Source: Anomaloglossus baeobatrachus (taxonomy: Eukaryota; Chordata; Amphibia; Anura; Aromobatidae). Taken from it: a stretch of 64,000 nt of DNA. The translations under genes and the position numbers were made by a program. Under the pieces are notes generated by a model. The model did not search any database and was not told where the DNA came from. It was given only the letters and a program-made list of their open reading frames with translations. Each line of letters starts with the position of its first letter. The first letter of the stretch is position 1. Of the stretch, positions 1 to 11,558 are shown piece by piece. The DNA is taken from the NCBI RefSeq assembly GCF_048569485.1, contig NC_134357.1, positions 110,220,744-110,284,743 of the forward strand, read 5' to 3'.

Positions 1-534
1 TAGTATTGTGTCTATCCTTGTGACTTGTAGTACTGTACCCATCCTTGTAGTATTGTACCCATCTTTGTAGTATTGTGCCCATCCTTGTAGTATTGTGCCC
101 AATAGTATTGTGCTCATCCTTGTAGTATTGTGCCCATCCTTCTAGTATTGTGCTTACCCATGTAGTATTGTGCCCATCCTTGTAGTATTGTGCCCAGTAC
201 CTTGTAATATTGTGTCCATCCTTGTAGTATTGTGTCCAGTACCTTATAGTATTGTGCTCATCCTTGTAGTATTGTGCCCATCCTTGTAGTATTGTGCCCA
301 TCCTTGTAGTATTGTGCCCATCCTTCTACTATTGTGCCCATCCTTTTACTATTTTGCTCATCCTTGTAGTATTGTGCCCCCATCCTTGTAGTATTGTGTC
401 CCCATCCTTGTAGTATTGTGCCCATCCTTGTAGTATTGTGCCTATCCTTGTAATATTGTGCCTATCCTTGTAGTATTGTTCACATTCTTGTAGTATTATG
501 CCCATTCTTCTAGCATTGTGCATAGCCTTCTAGT
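1..534. repeat. 20-bp minisatellite
   Basis: About 26 imperfect copies of a 20-bp unit read tagtattgtgcccatccttg, with variants such as tgtcc, tgctc and short spacers (for example cagtacctta near 197-245). The array starts before the window, so its true length is unknown. The open frame crossing it on the minus strand is only the repeat translated and is not a gene. Confidence 0.95.
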
Positions 535-969
535 GTGGTGCCTATGCTTGTGCCCTCATCCTTGTCCCCTATTATGCCGCTGTTCACAAACGCAAAAAAA
601 AAAAATTCTCACCTTTCCTCCGTTCCCTCAGGGCTGCGTGCTGATCAGTGTTTGCAGCGTTTTGGAGGCAGCATGTTTCAGCTGAGTCCAGAGCGCTGGG
701 TTGTACACTACAAGCAGAGTGGATGGGATTTCTAGAAATCCAATCCACTGTGCATGTGCGGCCCACAGCAAACACTGACCTGCAGCTTTCAGAGTCACAA
801 GTGTCCTCCGTACTGAGAATACAGCGAGGAGACCGCAGCGGCCCAACCCTGATCGTTGGGATGAGCTGCTACAGTCTCCTGCATTCTCCAGCGTAGGAGA
901 CTCATGGCCCCGGAGTCAGGACCTGCAGCATGCAGGACACAGCGGGTCCTGATCATGAGCACATACCTG
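535..969. other. No gene; fragment of a dispersed repeat
   Basis: No coding signal is seen. Positions 655-790 resemble part of the 24.1-24.45 kb MITE: both have a ggatttctagaaatcc palindrome flanked by gtggatgg- or cccatcca-like sequence, so this is probably a decayed relative. Confidence 0.5.
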
Positions 970-1306
970 CTTTTTGCAGCCGCAAACCCTGTGACGATCG
1001 CAGCTCCATTGCCGCTGTCGGCAGGTAGGGTTTTACTACAGTTGAATCATTTGTGGTGCCGCGCCAAGGAGCTCTGAGCACTATAGCAATAGCTGCCGCC
1101 GGCCAATCAGATGCAAGGAGGTGACGTCATACAGCGACATCACCTTCTTACATCTGATTGGCCACGTCATCCATTGGTGTAGTGCTCAAGGCTCCTTTGC
1201 GCGACACCGCAAATAATTCAACTGTAGTAAGACCCTGCCTGCCGGTGCCGGCTCCTGGCATAGAGCTGCAATCGTCACTGGGTCTGCGGGCCGCAAAAAG
1301 CAGCCT
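970..1306. repeat. Foldback repeat with arms of about 165 bp
   Basis: The left arm (ctttttgcagccgcaaaccc, then ggtagggttttactacagtt, then ccaatcagatgcaaggaggt) returns as its reverse complement on the right (acatctgattggcc, then aactgtagtaagaccctgcc, then gcgggccgcaaaaag). The centre is near 1125. The size and structure fit a non-autonomous foldback DNA transposon. Outer termini and target duplication were not resolved. Confidence 0.75.
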
Positions 1307-1904
1307 CAGGGGTTGCATGTGGCCTGCGGGCCACGTGTTTGAGACCTCTGCTCTAGCCTGTCCATTACAGCCCTTCTGAGTCTGTGGATCCAGGCAGGTG
1401 TTACAATTAGAAGGCAGACTAAGATCATTAGCATAAGATAAAAGATCTTTAGAAATACTTTTTCTAAAGATCCCTTAATCTATGCTAGTGTATACAGGAA
1501 CGGTTAGGCAGGGATTAGAAATACGCACCCAGAAATGCTCGTGGTTCTGGGTGCATATTGCACCTGACAGGTTCCCTTTAAGGTAATGTTTCCACTGACA
1601 GCATTTAGGAATCACATCTATGGCTGATTTAGGAGCATCTGCAAATGATTTAGAGGAGGAGTCCCTTGGTGGTTGAAAAGATGCTATATTTGATAGTACA
1701 GTGGGTGCTTATCAAGTCAGTACTTAGAGTTAAGTCCATGCAGTGAGTTTAAACTGGGATGAGGAATAGGCTTTTTCGATAATTGAAGAGGCTTCCACAT
1801 TTTGGTATGGCATTATATAACAGGAAACCAATATGAGCTTTATAATAGCACTGAAAAAAGGGAAGCTGGTTTTTATTTCTGCTTTCTAACCTCTTGCCAA
1901 AGAT
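1307..1904. other. No gene; one T2-like terminus fragment
   Basis: No gene is seen. Bases 1561-1581 (cacctgacaggttccctttaa) match the outer end of the palindromic T2-type element at 56188-57050, so a truncated copy of that family probably lies here. A short hairpin sits at about 1528-1557 (gcacccagaa / ttctgggtgc). Confidence 0.5.
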
Positions 1905-3005
1905 GTATTAAGCAGTGATGGGCGATCCCGAACTGTAAAGATTGGGGATCGTACCGATCACATAGTGATCGTGTACATGATCCCGATCACGACTCGACCT
2001 TTCCGGGGAAGCTCGTGTTACAGATCAGGTCCAGATCGGGTCCAGGGGCTGTAAAAAAAAAAGCATATTATTAAAAAACATTGTTATTATACTTACAGGT
2101 CCCGCGACAGGTCCTGCAGACTCTACCTCCCAGACGATTCTGCCTCGAGTCTGATCATTGCTGTGCCCCCGGGTTAAAGGACCTTCTGTGACGTCATGGC
2201 TATGTGACCAGTCAGGTGTGAATGTTGTATTACCTCGTTGGTTACAGACTGGTCAAATGACTATGACGTCATCAAAGGTCCTGTTGTTAACTGAGCGACT
2301 GTGTCTGTACAAAGTGATGAAGCTGACATTGCTGTCCCTGTGGATTACATCGGACTAAGGATTTTTTTATAATAAAGATGGAGTCTATAAATGTTTTTTT
2401 TGTTTTATTTCTAATAAAAAAAATGTTCTCTGTGTTGTGTTTTCTTTTTTACTGTTTACTAGAAATTCATGGTGGCCATGTCTAATTTGACGTGACACCA
2501 CGAATTTCGGTCTGAGAATACAAAGCTGGAATTAATCTCTTTATTACCCTTTATGCCACCGCATTAGGGCCACTGGACGAGCCGGATAAAGCGCCTGGAA
2601 ATGACGCTAAGAAACAATGCGCCATTTCCATGGGCAGCTGTCTAGTTTTATCTGACTGGTGATCAAAATACGGCGGGAGCCTATGCATTTTTTTTATTTT
2701 TTTTTTTTTTAAATTAAAAAAAAAATACTTAATGGCTTCCCTGTATTTTGATTGCCAGCCAAGGGTAAAGCCAGGCAGATGGGGGTGGCAGCCCGTAGCT
2801 GTCCGCTTTATCTCCACTAAGAATCAAAAATACCGCAGAGTGCTATGTCATTTTCTTTTTAATGATTTATTTATTTTTACAGTACTGTGATGTCAAGCAA
2901 TCACAGACCCGGCACAGAGAATGTGCGTCTGTGATTGTCTGTTGGAGCAACCTGAAAACAGAAAAAATGAAAATTTTGCAGTGGTCTTTTAATTTTTGCA
3001 AGAGC

Positions 3006-3008
<3 letters not shown>

Positions 3009-3083
<75 letters not shown>

Positions 3084-3085
3084 TA
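3009..3085. repeat. (TA)n microsatellite
   Basis: An almost pure alternating ta tract with two g or c interruptions, lying in the centre of the foldback element. Short frames of repeated Tyr-Ile across it are repeat translations. Confidence 0.95.
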
Positions 3086-3415
3086 ATGTACACAATATAT
3101 AGTTGTATAAAAAATAAATAATTTAACATTGAAGTGCTTGAAAAATGCTTCAATTCCAAAAAATGTGACGCTGATCTCCAAATATATTATAACAGAAGAA
3201 ATCCAACTACTGTGTCTGGAAAGGGCAGGGGCTCAGTTTCAATGTGTGGTAAGCATGCATGAGCGTGATGCCCCCTGCTGAAGAGAAGAGAAGACTGCAA
3301 AGATAAGGTTACAATAAATTATTTACATAATAGGATTGGTTGGCACTTCGGAAAAAAAATGGGTTTAGGGCTACAGTTTGGGCACTCGGCCTGTGAAAGG
3401 TTCGCCATGACTGGA

Positions 3416-3829
3416 CTATATGTTATGTTTTTTTTTCCACTTTGAATAGTGGGCGCTACGAAAATCAAGGTAACCATTTGTGTCAACTTTCTTGAAGTGT
3501 GTTTTTGTCACTATATTCTTCTGCTCGTGACTAATCTCCAAATCCAAATATATTATTTTTTCTTTATTAATATTTGACACAAAACATATCCCCCAGTCAT
3601 TTTTATTGAGTGACTCCACAAAAAAACATGCTTTTTCGGACCCTTTCCAGATGATTATTAAATCATCGATTAAACGTTTGTACAATTGGATTTCATTCAT
3701 ATATTGTGGCCCCTGCAGTGGCGAAGATGACTCAAACCACCCCATGAATAAGTTTGCGAGACTTGGGGGCGACCCTCGTCCCCATTGCGGTGCCAAGTCG
3801 CTGAAGGTATAGATCCCCCTGAAATTCAA
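3416..3829 (-). pseudogene. Penelope-like reverse transcriptase fragment
   Basis: The minus-strand frame carries YKRLIDDLIIIW, then spacing and FVSNINKEKIIYLDLEI, then KVDTNGYLDFRSAHYSKW. The IDD catalytic motif followed by a YLDLEI-like segment and a T/D-N-YL...SAH segment is characteristic of Penelope-like elements (Neptune/Poseidon type). Only about 137 residues of the palm and downstream region are visible, against a full polymerase of several hundred, so this is a truncated relic. No GIY-YIG endonuclease is seen nearby. It lies at the centre of the palindromic hAT element. Confidence 0.75.
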
Positions 3830-4886
3830 ATAGATTATGTTTTAAAATAAAGTTCAGACCTTCCAGCAAAAAGCAAATTCATGCACATTTCTTAATCATT
3901 ATTTACGCATTTAAACTACTACATTTAGAGTGGTGCTGCATGTGTCCCTTTTTATTTTAAACCCCTCAAGGTTTACCCTCGTACATAATTTAAAAAAATG
4001 ACGTAGCACTCCGCAATATTTTTAATTCTCAGCGCAGATAAAGCGGACAGCTACAGTCTGCCACCCCCATCTGCCTGGCTTTACCTTGGCTGGCAATCAA
4101 AATACATGGAAGCCCATTATTTTTTTAATTATTTAAAAAAATAATTAAAAAAAATGTGTGGGCTCCCGCTGTATTTTGATTACCAGTCAGGTACAACTAG
4201 GCAGCTGAGGACTGGGATTCTCGGCAGCCCGCAGCTGCCCCTGGAAATGGCGCATTGTTTCTTAGCGCCATTTCCAGGTGCTTTACCCGGCTCATCTAGT
4301 GGCCCTAATGCGGTGGCACGCCGAGTAATAAAGAGGTGAATTCTAACTTTGCATTCTCAGATGGTACTAAGCCCAAAATTCATGGTGTCATGCCAAATTA
4401 GACATGGCCACCATGAATTTCTAGTAAACAGTAAAAAGGAAGGGCCGTCCACCTGGCCCTAACATGATGCAATATGATATTCCACAGTGACAATCAAAGT
4501 TCAGTTAACAGCAGGACCTTTGATGACATCATAGTCATGCGACCAGTCTGAAACCAACGAAGTAATACAACATTCACACCTGACTGGTCACATGGCCATG
4601 ATGTCACGGAAGTTCCTTTAACCCGGGGGCACAGCAATGATCAAGCAGAAGTGGCAGAAGAGTCTGCAGGATGCATCACGGGACCTGTAAGTGTAATGAC
4701 AATGTTTATTATTAACTATATTCTTTATTTTACAGCCCCCCCGCCCCATCCCATAACTGTAAAGCCCGAGATCGGTGATCAGACGCAAGTTCATGTTATC
4801 TCAATCCCGATCCCAAGCTTTACAAAACGATCGGGCGACTCTCCAGATTCCGACCTTCGGGGGGATCGCCCATCACTAGTATTAAG

Positions 4887-5462
4887 GGCTTCTGTATCTT
4901 GATACACATCAGAAAATCAGGCATTGCTCCCGACCGTTCCAGATTCAGAGACACTGTCCCGATTTGGAGGAGCTGTCCCACTGTCCCAGAAGATCAGGGG
5001 TATTTCCCACCTTTCACTTGTGTTGTCTGCACTGTCTCCTGTGCTGAAGGCTACACTCGTCTTCACTACAAGTGTTCCTCCTCAGTGGACTCTAGGGGTG
5101 AGGGCGGCATCTCTCTGCTCTGCTTATACTTACAGTCATCTAAATAAATAAGTCTTCTTTTTTCATGAATTCTGGTCCCCCCGGGTATCAAATCTACCAC
5201 CTTTATCAGTGAAGGTACTAGCAAAACCCAAAACCTAAAAATCACAAGCTGCAATGTAGAAATAGGAGAATTTACTGTACTTCAAAGTGCAATGTATTCT
5301 GCAGCACTATAAGCTCACTGTACTGGTGTATAGAGAGATAAATATTCATATACCGGTGCATTACTATAAAAAAAATTAATTACAATAATATGACATTTTT
5401 AATGCACATTTTTAAAGAGTGTGATGGTGTGATATTGTGGGTTGTGTTTCATTTTGTGTATA
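4887..5462. other. No gene recognised
   Basis: Unique-looking AT-rich sequence lies between the hAT foldback and the LTR element. Short frames at 4899-5151 overlap in several phases and have no recognisable domain. Confidence 0.6.
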
Positions 5463-6604
5463 TTTGGCGCCCCTGACCTGGTCAGGCGCCACTGAGTACT
5501 GCACTCATGCTGGGTGAGTGCAAACAGGTAATCCTGAAGGCTGAATAGGGTGTGTACGCACAGACACATAGTGACCAGGTCTCACACACACTTTAGAGGG
5601 GACCCCTTTGCAGACCCAGGAGGGGGCGTGGCCTCCACATCTCAGCTAGTGGTGAAGGGAGGGACTGGAAGCTAGAGTGTTGCAGTGGCAGTCAGAGAGA
5701 AAGGAGTAAGAGAGGAGCAAGCCGAGTCTGAAGCAGTCAGCGGGCATGCAGACACGCTAGTCAGACCCTGCAAGTGTAGTGGCTGTTGGCGGGGGAGAAT
5801 AGGTCTCCAGAAGTTAGACAGAAAGATGCTGAGGAAGCCAGTTGGTCTGGAGGACACTGAGGGAATCAGCTGGTCGTGTACGGAGACTTCTGGAGGGCTA
5901 GGCACGCACGGGGAACAGGTCCCTAGAGCCAGACATCCATTTAGTGGTCTGCTAAACCTGCTGGTGGGGTGGACAACAAGTCCCACACCAACCAACACAG
6001 AGTCCGAAAATCAGCAGCAATGAGGAGGCCCATAAGGAGGATCGAGCCTGAAGCTATCCACCTTGGTCCACGCTGCCAGCAAACGGGCCAGAAAGGGGAG
6101 AAAAGGCAGCTGCGACTTCCCTGGATGAATCCCACGGTACTTTAAGTCAGGGGTTGTCCGAAACAAGAAGTGCTAGGAAGGCGAGCTTACAGTCACCCCT
6201 ACATCAGCCTGACGGATTCCTGGTTCTCACCTGGTGTATCTCAGCATCGGCCGGGTTACCTCACAATGCCAACTGAAAATGAGTAAACAAGTTGAAAGAC
6301 ACCTTGGACTGTGCTTCAGTTATTCTGCGACCTGTCATTCCACACACACACACCCGAGCCCCTGGGGCCAGCCTCACTCTCGGGAGGCCATACCACCAGA
6401 CTGCAGATACCATCAGCCCCAGACGCTCGTTAAATTGCAGTGGCGGTCACCACCCTGACCGTAAACCAAGAGTGGCATCACGAATCTTAAGCAAGTGAAC
6501 CTGACATACCTGTTGCCAGAGAAGATCCCAAAGAGAAGTCCCTGCGGCGTCCCTAGAGGTGGAGCGGAGTCCCTGAGGTGACCGCCGTGGCATGGGGCAA
6601 CACA
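5463..6604 (+). repeat. 5' LTR of the 5.5-9.9 kb element
   Basis: It shares with 9330-9871 the start ggcgcccctgacctggtcag, the middle block agtcacccctacatcagcctg, and the end block gtccctagaggtggagcgga. It is roughly twice the length of the 3' copy. Confidence 0.8.
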
Positions 6605-7369
6605 TTCTAGCATCACAAACAGGATAAGGACTAGACCTGCTAAGACAGGTGACCATGCGCCTTGGCGGTCCGATTGAAAAGTTTGAAACGCCGCCATATT
6701 GCCACCGCAGAAAGCGCACCAAAGAAACAACAGCAGCCCGTGCAAATAGAAGTAACCACCCACGAAGGGGCGTGGCTGACCTAGAACCACTGGAGCACTC
6801 TGGACCCGTGAGAGAAGAAGATGGGGTGGAACTGACTCTAGATGGCGGGAACGTCCCAGTCTGGGGGAAGAAACGAAACTGAGCAGTGTGTGAGCAGAAC
6901 CTGGCGAACAGTGAGCAAGGCAAGATGGCATCTGCAAGAGGTGACCAGGACGAGTATGGTTGGACCAGGCCAATGACCGCCGCTGAGCTAAAGGCTGAAG
7001 TCGGGAGAATGGCCTACAGGATGCAGGAGCGGAGCAGGCGGGAGATAGCCGTGTGAAGGAAGGAGATGGTGCTTGCCATAAGAAACCTGCAGAGATCGGT
7101 GCAGCGAGGCCCGCGTGGAGGTGCCGCCCATGCCCATCTGGAATCACCACCGGCGATAGCGACCCTGCTGCGGAATATCTCCAGCCTAACCCTGGGTGAG
7201 TCCCACACTGCCCTTGCCCATCCGGGTGCGCTGGCTCCACCGGCATTGCTACCAGAGGCCGAAGCGATCCCTGATGCGATCCCTGAAGCGATCCTTGCTG
7301 CGATCCCGGATGTGGTCCCTAATGCGACGTCCGGAGCGATGCCTACGGCCAGACCAGGCCGCAATGCCT

Positions 7370-7655
7370 CCTGGCCAGGCCAGACCAGGTCACAACGCAT
7401 CCTGTCCCAGCCAGACCAGACCAGGCCGCAATGCCTTTAGTCCCGCCAGACCAGACCAGGCCATAATGCCTCCTGTTCCAGCCAGACCAGACCAGGCCGC
7501 AATGCCTCTTGTCCCGGCCAGACCAGACCAGGCCGCAACGCCTCCTGTCACGGCCAGACCAGACCAGGCCGCAACACCTCCTGTCCCGGCCAGATCAGAC
7601 CAGGCCGCAACGCCTTCTGTCACGGCCAGACCAGACCAGGCCGCAACACCTCTTA
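7370..7655 (+). repeat. 36-bp coding minisatellite
   Basis: About seven units of ccagaccagaccaggccgca with variable gcctcctgtcccgg spacers. Because 36 is divisible by three, the repeat reads as a regular 12-residue Ala-Thr-Pro-Pro-Val-Pro-Ala-Arg-Pro-Asp-Gln pattern on the plus strand, and as open frames on the other strand. It lies inside the LTR element. Confidence 0.9.
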
Positions 7656-7942
7656 TCCCTGTGCCCCGGCATGAAGCGGACAGAGAAATGATGCGGATAA
7701 GGAGAGAGCTGGAGGTTCAGTTCCCCAGGCACCTGGTAAACATGTACCTGGTTCCTAAGCTGCCATGCCGACCTGAAGCAGTCCCAGCACCCTCTCCGCT
7801 GGAGAGGGATTCACCGTCCTGCCAGAGTGATGAGAGCTCGTCCCCGGAGCCGCTGCCAGACCAACCGGAGGAAGATTCAGCACTCTCAAAGAGAGGGAGA
7901 GGTTTGGATGCCGAGCCAATGCTTCCCAAGTGACCGGAGGAG

Positions 7943-8383
7943 GTGAGAGCATTTCTTGCCGAGGAGGAAGAGTTAACTGCCTATATGCCCAGCATGTATG
8001 TGACCTGGGAGCCTACAGACGACCAAGTGATAGTGATGCAGCGACCAGCCCGCAGAGGACAGTGGCGTGTGAGGACAAGACACTCCCTTGTGCAAGCTAC
8101 CCCTGAGAAAGAGCGAGTGGAGGCCAGGGACCTGAAGGAGAAGCAGTCCCTGCAGCAGACCGGGATTCAGGCCAGAGGTCCTCTCCACCGTGGGTTAGTG
8201 GAGGAATTTAACCATCGTACAGGATATGGCTTCATCGTAGAGTCCGGAATAAAAGAGGGCATCTTTGTCTCAAGAAGGGATGTACAGTCTCACCTCCAGC
8301 GAGGACACCCCGATCGAGACCTCTATGCGGGAGATGTTGTCAGTACACTAGGCACATGGGTGAAAGAGGCTGGTATGCCTTAG
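7943..8383 (+). pseudogene. Cold-shock-like domain segment of the LTR element
   Basis: The frame contains GLVEEFNHRTGYGFI, then KEGIFVSRRDV, then RDLYAGDVV at about 8190-8345. This follows the cold-shock domain order G-V-x-F-N-x-x-x-GYGFI (RNP1), xFV (RNP2) and GDxV seen in Y-box and Lin28 proteins, which bind single-stranded RNA or DNA. An RNA-binding role in packaging or translation of the element RNA would be inference. It is treated as a fossil; the parent element is not intact. Confidence 0.65.
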
Positions 8384-8774
8384 ATGTCACGCAGTGCCCT
8401 AAGAACACCATGGCAAGTCCAAGCTTCATCCCCACTGCTGCTACCACGTCCCCAAAGTCACCACCACCAGGGGACACTCCACAGCACACCCAACAAGCCC
8501 AAAATGCTACAAAGCCAATCTCCAGGTTCCAGAGCACTGAGAGTGTCAGCCCTCGTCTTGAAAGAAGAAACTCCATTTAAATGTCTTCATAGTAAAAGTA
8601 CTGTTAACCTGTTTTAAAGTTAAAGCAACATTCAAGTGAATTGTACCCACAAGAACTTTTGTGAGAACTGTTTTAGCATCCACCTGTTTACGCACCTGGT
8701 TTTTGTGAACTTTAAAATACGGACCATAAGGCTATGAACTGGCTATAGCCACAAATTCTCGCAGTGTATAAAGT

Positions 8775-9075
8775 TACCCCAGCGGTACCAACTCAGAGCA
8801 CGCCTGTTTATGGGGCCTGGCTCTGCACCACCAGGAAGCACGCCTGTTAATGGGGCCTGCTGTCCAAAAGCTCAGAGTACGCCTGTTTATGGGGCTTGGC
8901 TCTGCACCACCAGGAAGCACACTTGTTGATGGGGCCTGCTGTCCAAAAGCCCAGAGCACGCCTGTTTATGGGGCCTGGCTCGACAACGACAAGGGATCAC
9001 GCCAGTTTATGGGGCCTGCTCTCCAACACACGGAAGCTGGTACGCCTGTTTATGGGGCCTACCCTGCACCACCAT
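8775..9075 (+). repeat. Tandem repeat in the 3' part of the LTR element
   Basis: Seven occurrences of cgcctgtttatggggcctg or close variants, spaced 50-65 bp apart, with alternating linkers (ctctgcaccaccaggaagca and ctgtccaaaagctcagag). The tract is non-coding or low-complexity. Confidence 0.85.
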
Positions 9076-9329
9076 CCTCAGGAGAGAAAGAGTGGAGCAA
9101 AGGTCTGGGATAGAGCTGGCCCAGACCTGGTCACTAAAAGGGACTGGTGACCTACCTCCTGAGAGGTTTTTGGGTGGGTTCAGGACTTGTGGGTGGTGCG
9201 TGGTGAAGAATGGTACCTGGTATGTTTTAAGTGTTTTATGTGAATGCCTCCCCTGTGTGGGAACAGTTGTATTAAAATGTTTTATTGTCTTTGCAGCCCG
9301 CGGACGTGCTGATGATAACCAAGGGGGAA

Positions 9330-9871
9330 TGTGGCGCCCCTGACCTGGTCAGGTGCCACTGATTACTGCACCCATGCTGGGTGAGTGCAAACAGGTAATC
9401 CTCAAGGCTGAATAGGGGGTGTACGCACAAACACATAACACATAACACATAACATAACAGTCACCCCTACATCAGCCTGACAGTTACCTGGTTCCCACCT
9501 GGTGTATCTCAGCATCGGCCGGGTTACCTCACAACGCCAACTGAAAGTGAGTAAACAAGTTGAAAGACACCTTGGACTGTGCTTGAGTTATTCTGTGACC
9601 TGTCGTTCCACACACACACACACACACCCGAGCCCCAGCCTCCCTCTCAGAAGGCGATACCACTAGACTGCAGATACCATCAGCCCCAGATGCTCGTTAA
9701 ATTGCAGTGGCAGTCACCACCCTGACCGCAAACCGAGAGTGGCATCACGAATCCTATGCAAGGGAACCTGACATACCTGTTGCCAGAGAAAATCCCAAAG
9801 AGAAGTCCCTGCGGCGTCCCTAGAGGTGGAGCGGAGTCCCTGAGGTGACTGCCGTGGCATGGGGCGACACA
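9330..9871 (+). repeat. 3' LTR of the 5.5-9.9 kb element
   Basis: It begins after a purine tract and matches both ends of the 5' LTR. It also contains a (ca)n tract at about 9609-9628 and is shorter than the 5' copy. Confidence 0.8.
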
Positions 9872-11084
9872 TTCATTCATATTTTAGGAGCATTGCTTCA
9901 TACATTCTGTGTATTCCTTGTCTTGTCTGCAAGTTAATTAACTTAGCTCAGTTACCATTTGCTTTCCTTTTGTTAAACCCTAAAGGATATTTCCTGACTG
10001 TCCATTGTTTACTCCCCAGTTCTCCAAATACTGGGGATCACCCCTTACAGTGCTTCTGTCCCTAAGTCTGGGGGAGAGCGGCCTGGAATTCATTCAAACT
10101 CTCGGCTTACCTGGGGGATTATTCAGTCTATCTGAGAAGGAGAAGAGAGAAGAAGGAAGGTTTATCCTCTGTGGGAGAAGTGGAGGCTCCCCAGAGAGAC
10201 CTGGACATATTTTGCTTACTGGACTGTATCTGTGTTCCTGGACTATTTTACCCTCTGTGTGGTGGATTATTTTATGGACTGTTTGATTTTGCTTGGAAAA
10301 AATGTTCTTTGGATTGTTCGTCCATCTCTCGCTCTGTTAATTGTGTGATATCAGAGAAGGACCCATGACAAAGAGAAACATGACAAACGGCAAATAACAA
10401 ATATTTTGCTTCCCTGTAATTTAACAACCTGTACAATATTAAACCTTTATGAGTATTGCATTTTTAATGCCTTTTCACCATTATTTGATATGATTTTGAT
10501 GCTGATTTGAAGCAGGATTTTTAATGATTTGTTACATGTGAAAAAAGTGAAAGAAAAGGACCAAAACCGCACATTTCAGCAGCATCTTTAGAGGAAACAG
10601 TGGGCAGTTTGTATGAAATCATATCCACTTTGCTTAGACAGTTAGTCCATGTTCACATGTAGTGTAAATTCTGTTTTTTTTCTGCTGCATTTTTTGCACA
10701 AAAAAATCTGCTACATTTAGCTGTCCAAGCAAAATGATTTCATGAAAACTGCACCCACTGTGCTTCTAAAGACGCTGCTAAACTGCGTTGTTTTTTTTTT
10801 TAAAACAGATCATTTTTTATTGTGAACAGAAAGATACCAATCACTAAAATTTTCCATTTTAAACCAAAGACAAAATTAAAATACATCATATTACCAAACA
10901 AATACCAGTGTACGTTATTTTGGTTTACATATGCCAGAATGTCCTATGTTATATGCTTAGGATTACGAATGTCCAAAAAGCTAAATGTGAGAAAATGGAC
11001 AAGTATCCAGGTAGGAGATATTTTCTGTATCATGAAAAAAGTAGAGCATCAAAACGACAACACGCTCACTACCCATTCCTAGAA
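9872..11084. other. No gene recognised
   Basis: Unclassified sequence. 9880-10380 is moderately GC-balanced with several overlapping short frames and no recognisable domain; it may be repeat leader sequence. 10390-11080 is AT-rich with no coding signal. Confidence 0.5.
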
Positions 11085-11130
11085 GAAGGGAATTTTGTTT
11101 ACTTACCGTAAATTCCTTTTCTTCTAGCTC

Positions 11131-11260
11131 TAATTGGGAGACCCAGACAATTGGGTGTATAGGCTATGCCTCCGGAGGCCGCACAAAGTATTACACTCAA
11201 AAGTGTTAAGCCCCTCCCCTTCTGCCTATACACCCCCCGTGCTCCCACGGGCTCCTCAGT
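11131..11260. repeat. Left inverted terminal repeat of DIRS element
   Basis: It reads taattgggagacccagacaa onward and is the reverse complement of 15683-15812, allowing a few mismatches. Confidence 0.9.
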
Positions 11261-11558
11261 TTTGGTGCAAAAGCAAGAAGGAGGAAAAAGAATTATAAAC
11301 TGGTTAAAAGTAACTTCAATCCGAAGGAATATCGGAGAACTGAAACCATTCAACATGAACAACATGTGTACACAAAAAAACAGGGGCGGGCGCTGGGTCT
11401 CCCAATTAGAGCTAGAAGAAAAGGAATTTACGGTAAGTAAACAAAATTCCCTTCTTCTTTGTCGCTCTATTGGGAGACCCAGACAATTGGGACGTCCAAA
11501 AGCAGTCCCTGGGTGGGTAAAATAATACCTCATAATAGAGCCGTAAAACGGCCTCTTC

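Larger units (their letters stand above)
1913..4878. mobile_element. hAT-type foldback element, non-autonomous
   Basis: An 8-bp direct repeat gtattaag lies at 1905-1912 and 4879-4886. The element begins CAGTGATGGGCGATCCC and ends GGGATCGCCCATCACTA, so the terminal inverted repeats match for at least 15 bp. An 8-bp duplication and CAGTG-type ends are typical of hAT. Long arms also match: 2461-2515 against 4370-4425, and 2560-2650 against 4230-4330, in opposite orientation. Only the centre (about 2870-3990) is not palindromic. No hAT transposase is present. The centre holds a TA microsatellite and a Penelope reverse-transcriptase fragment. Confidence 0.85.
5463..9871 (+). mobile_element. Non-autonomous LTR retroelement fossil with cold-shock-like domain
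   Basis: Two direct repeats flank an internal region of about 2.7 kb. The first repeat is 5463-6604. The second, shorter one (9330-9871) begins TGTGGCGCCCCTGACCTGG just after a purine-rich tract (aagggggaa), as expected for a polypurine primer site. Both end near ggggcgacaca or ggggcaacaca. Inside are a coding-like region from about 6925, a 36-bp repeat coding a Pro/Ala/Arg-rich stretch, a cold-shock-like domain and a tandem repeat of about 60 bp. No reverse transcriptase, integrase or protease was seen, so it looks non-autonomous and it is broken. Related LTRs occur at 50960-51987 and 55170-56048. Superfamily is not assigned. Confidence 0.8.

Noticed and set aside
1-534. Possible CRISPR array
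   Set aside because: Units are contiguous 20-bp copies without unique spacers, and the context is a vertebrate genome; it is a minisatellite.
6413-7246. 277-codon minus-strand frame over the 5' LTR end and internal region
   Set aside because: It is antisense to the LTR element, has no recognisable domain and lies across the LTR boundary.
9880-10380. Possible host exon or LTR leader
   Set aside because: Frames overlap in several phases without any recognisable domain, and no LTR boundary or splice site could be placed.
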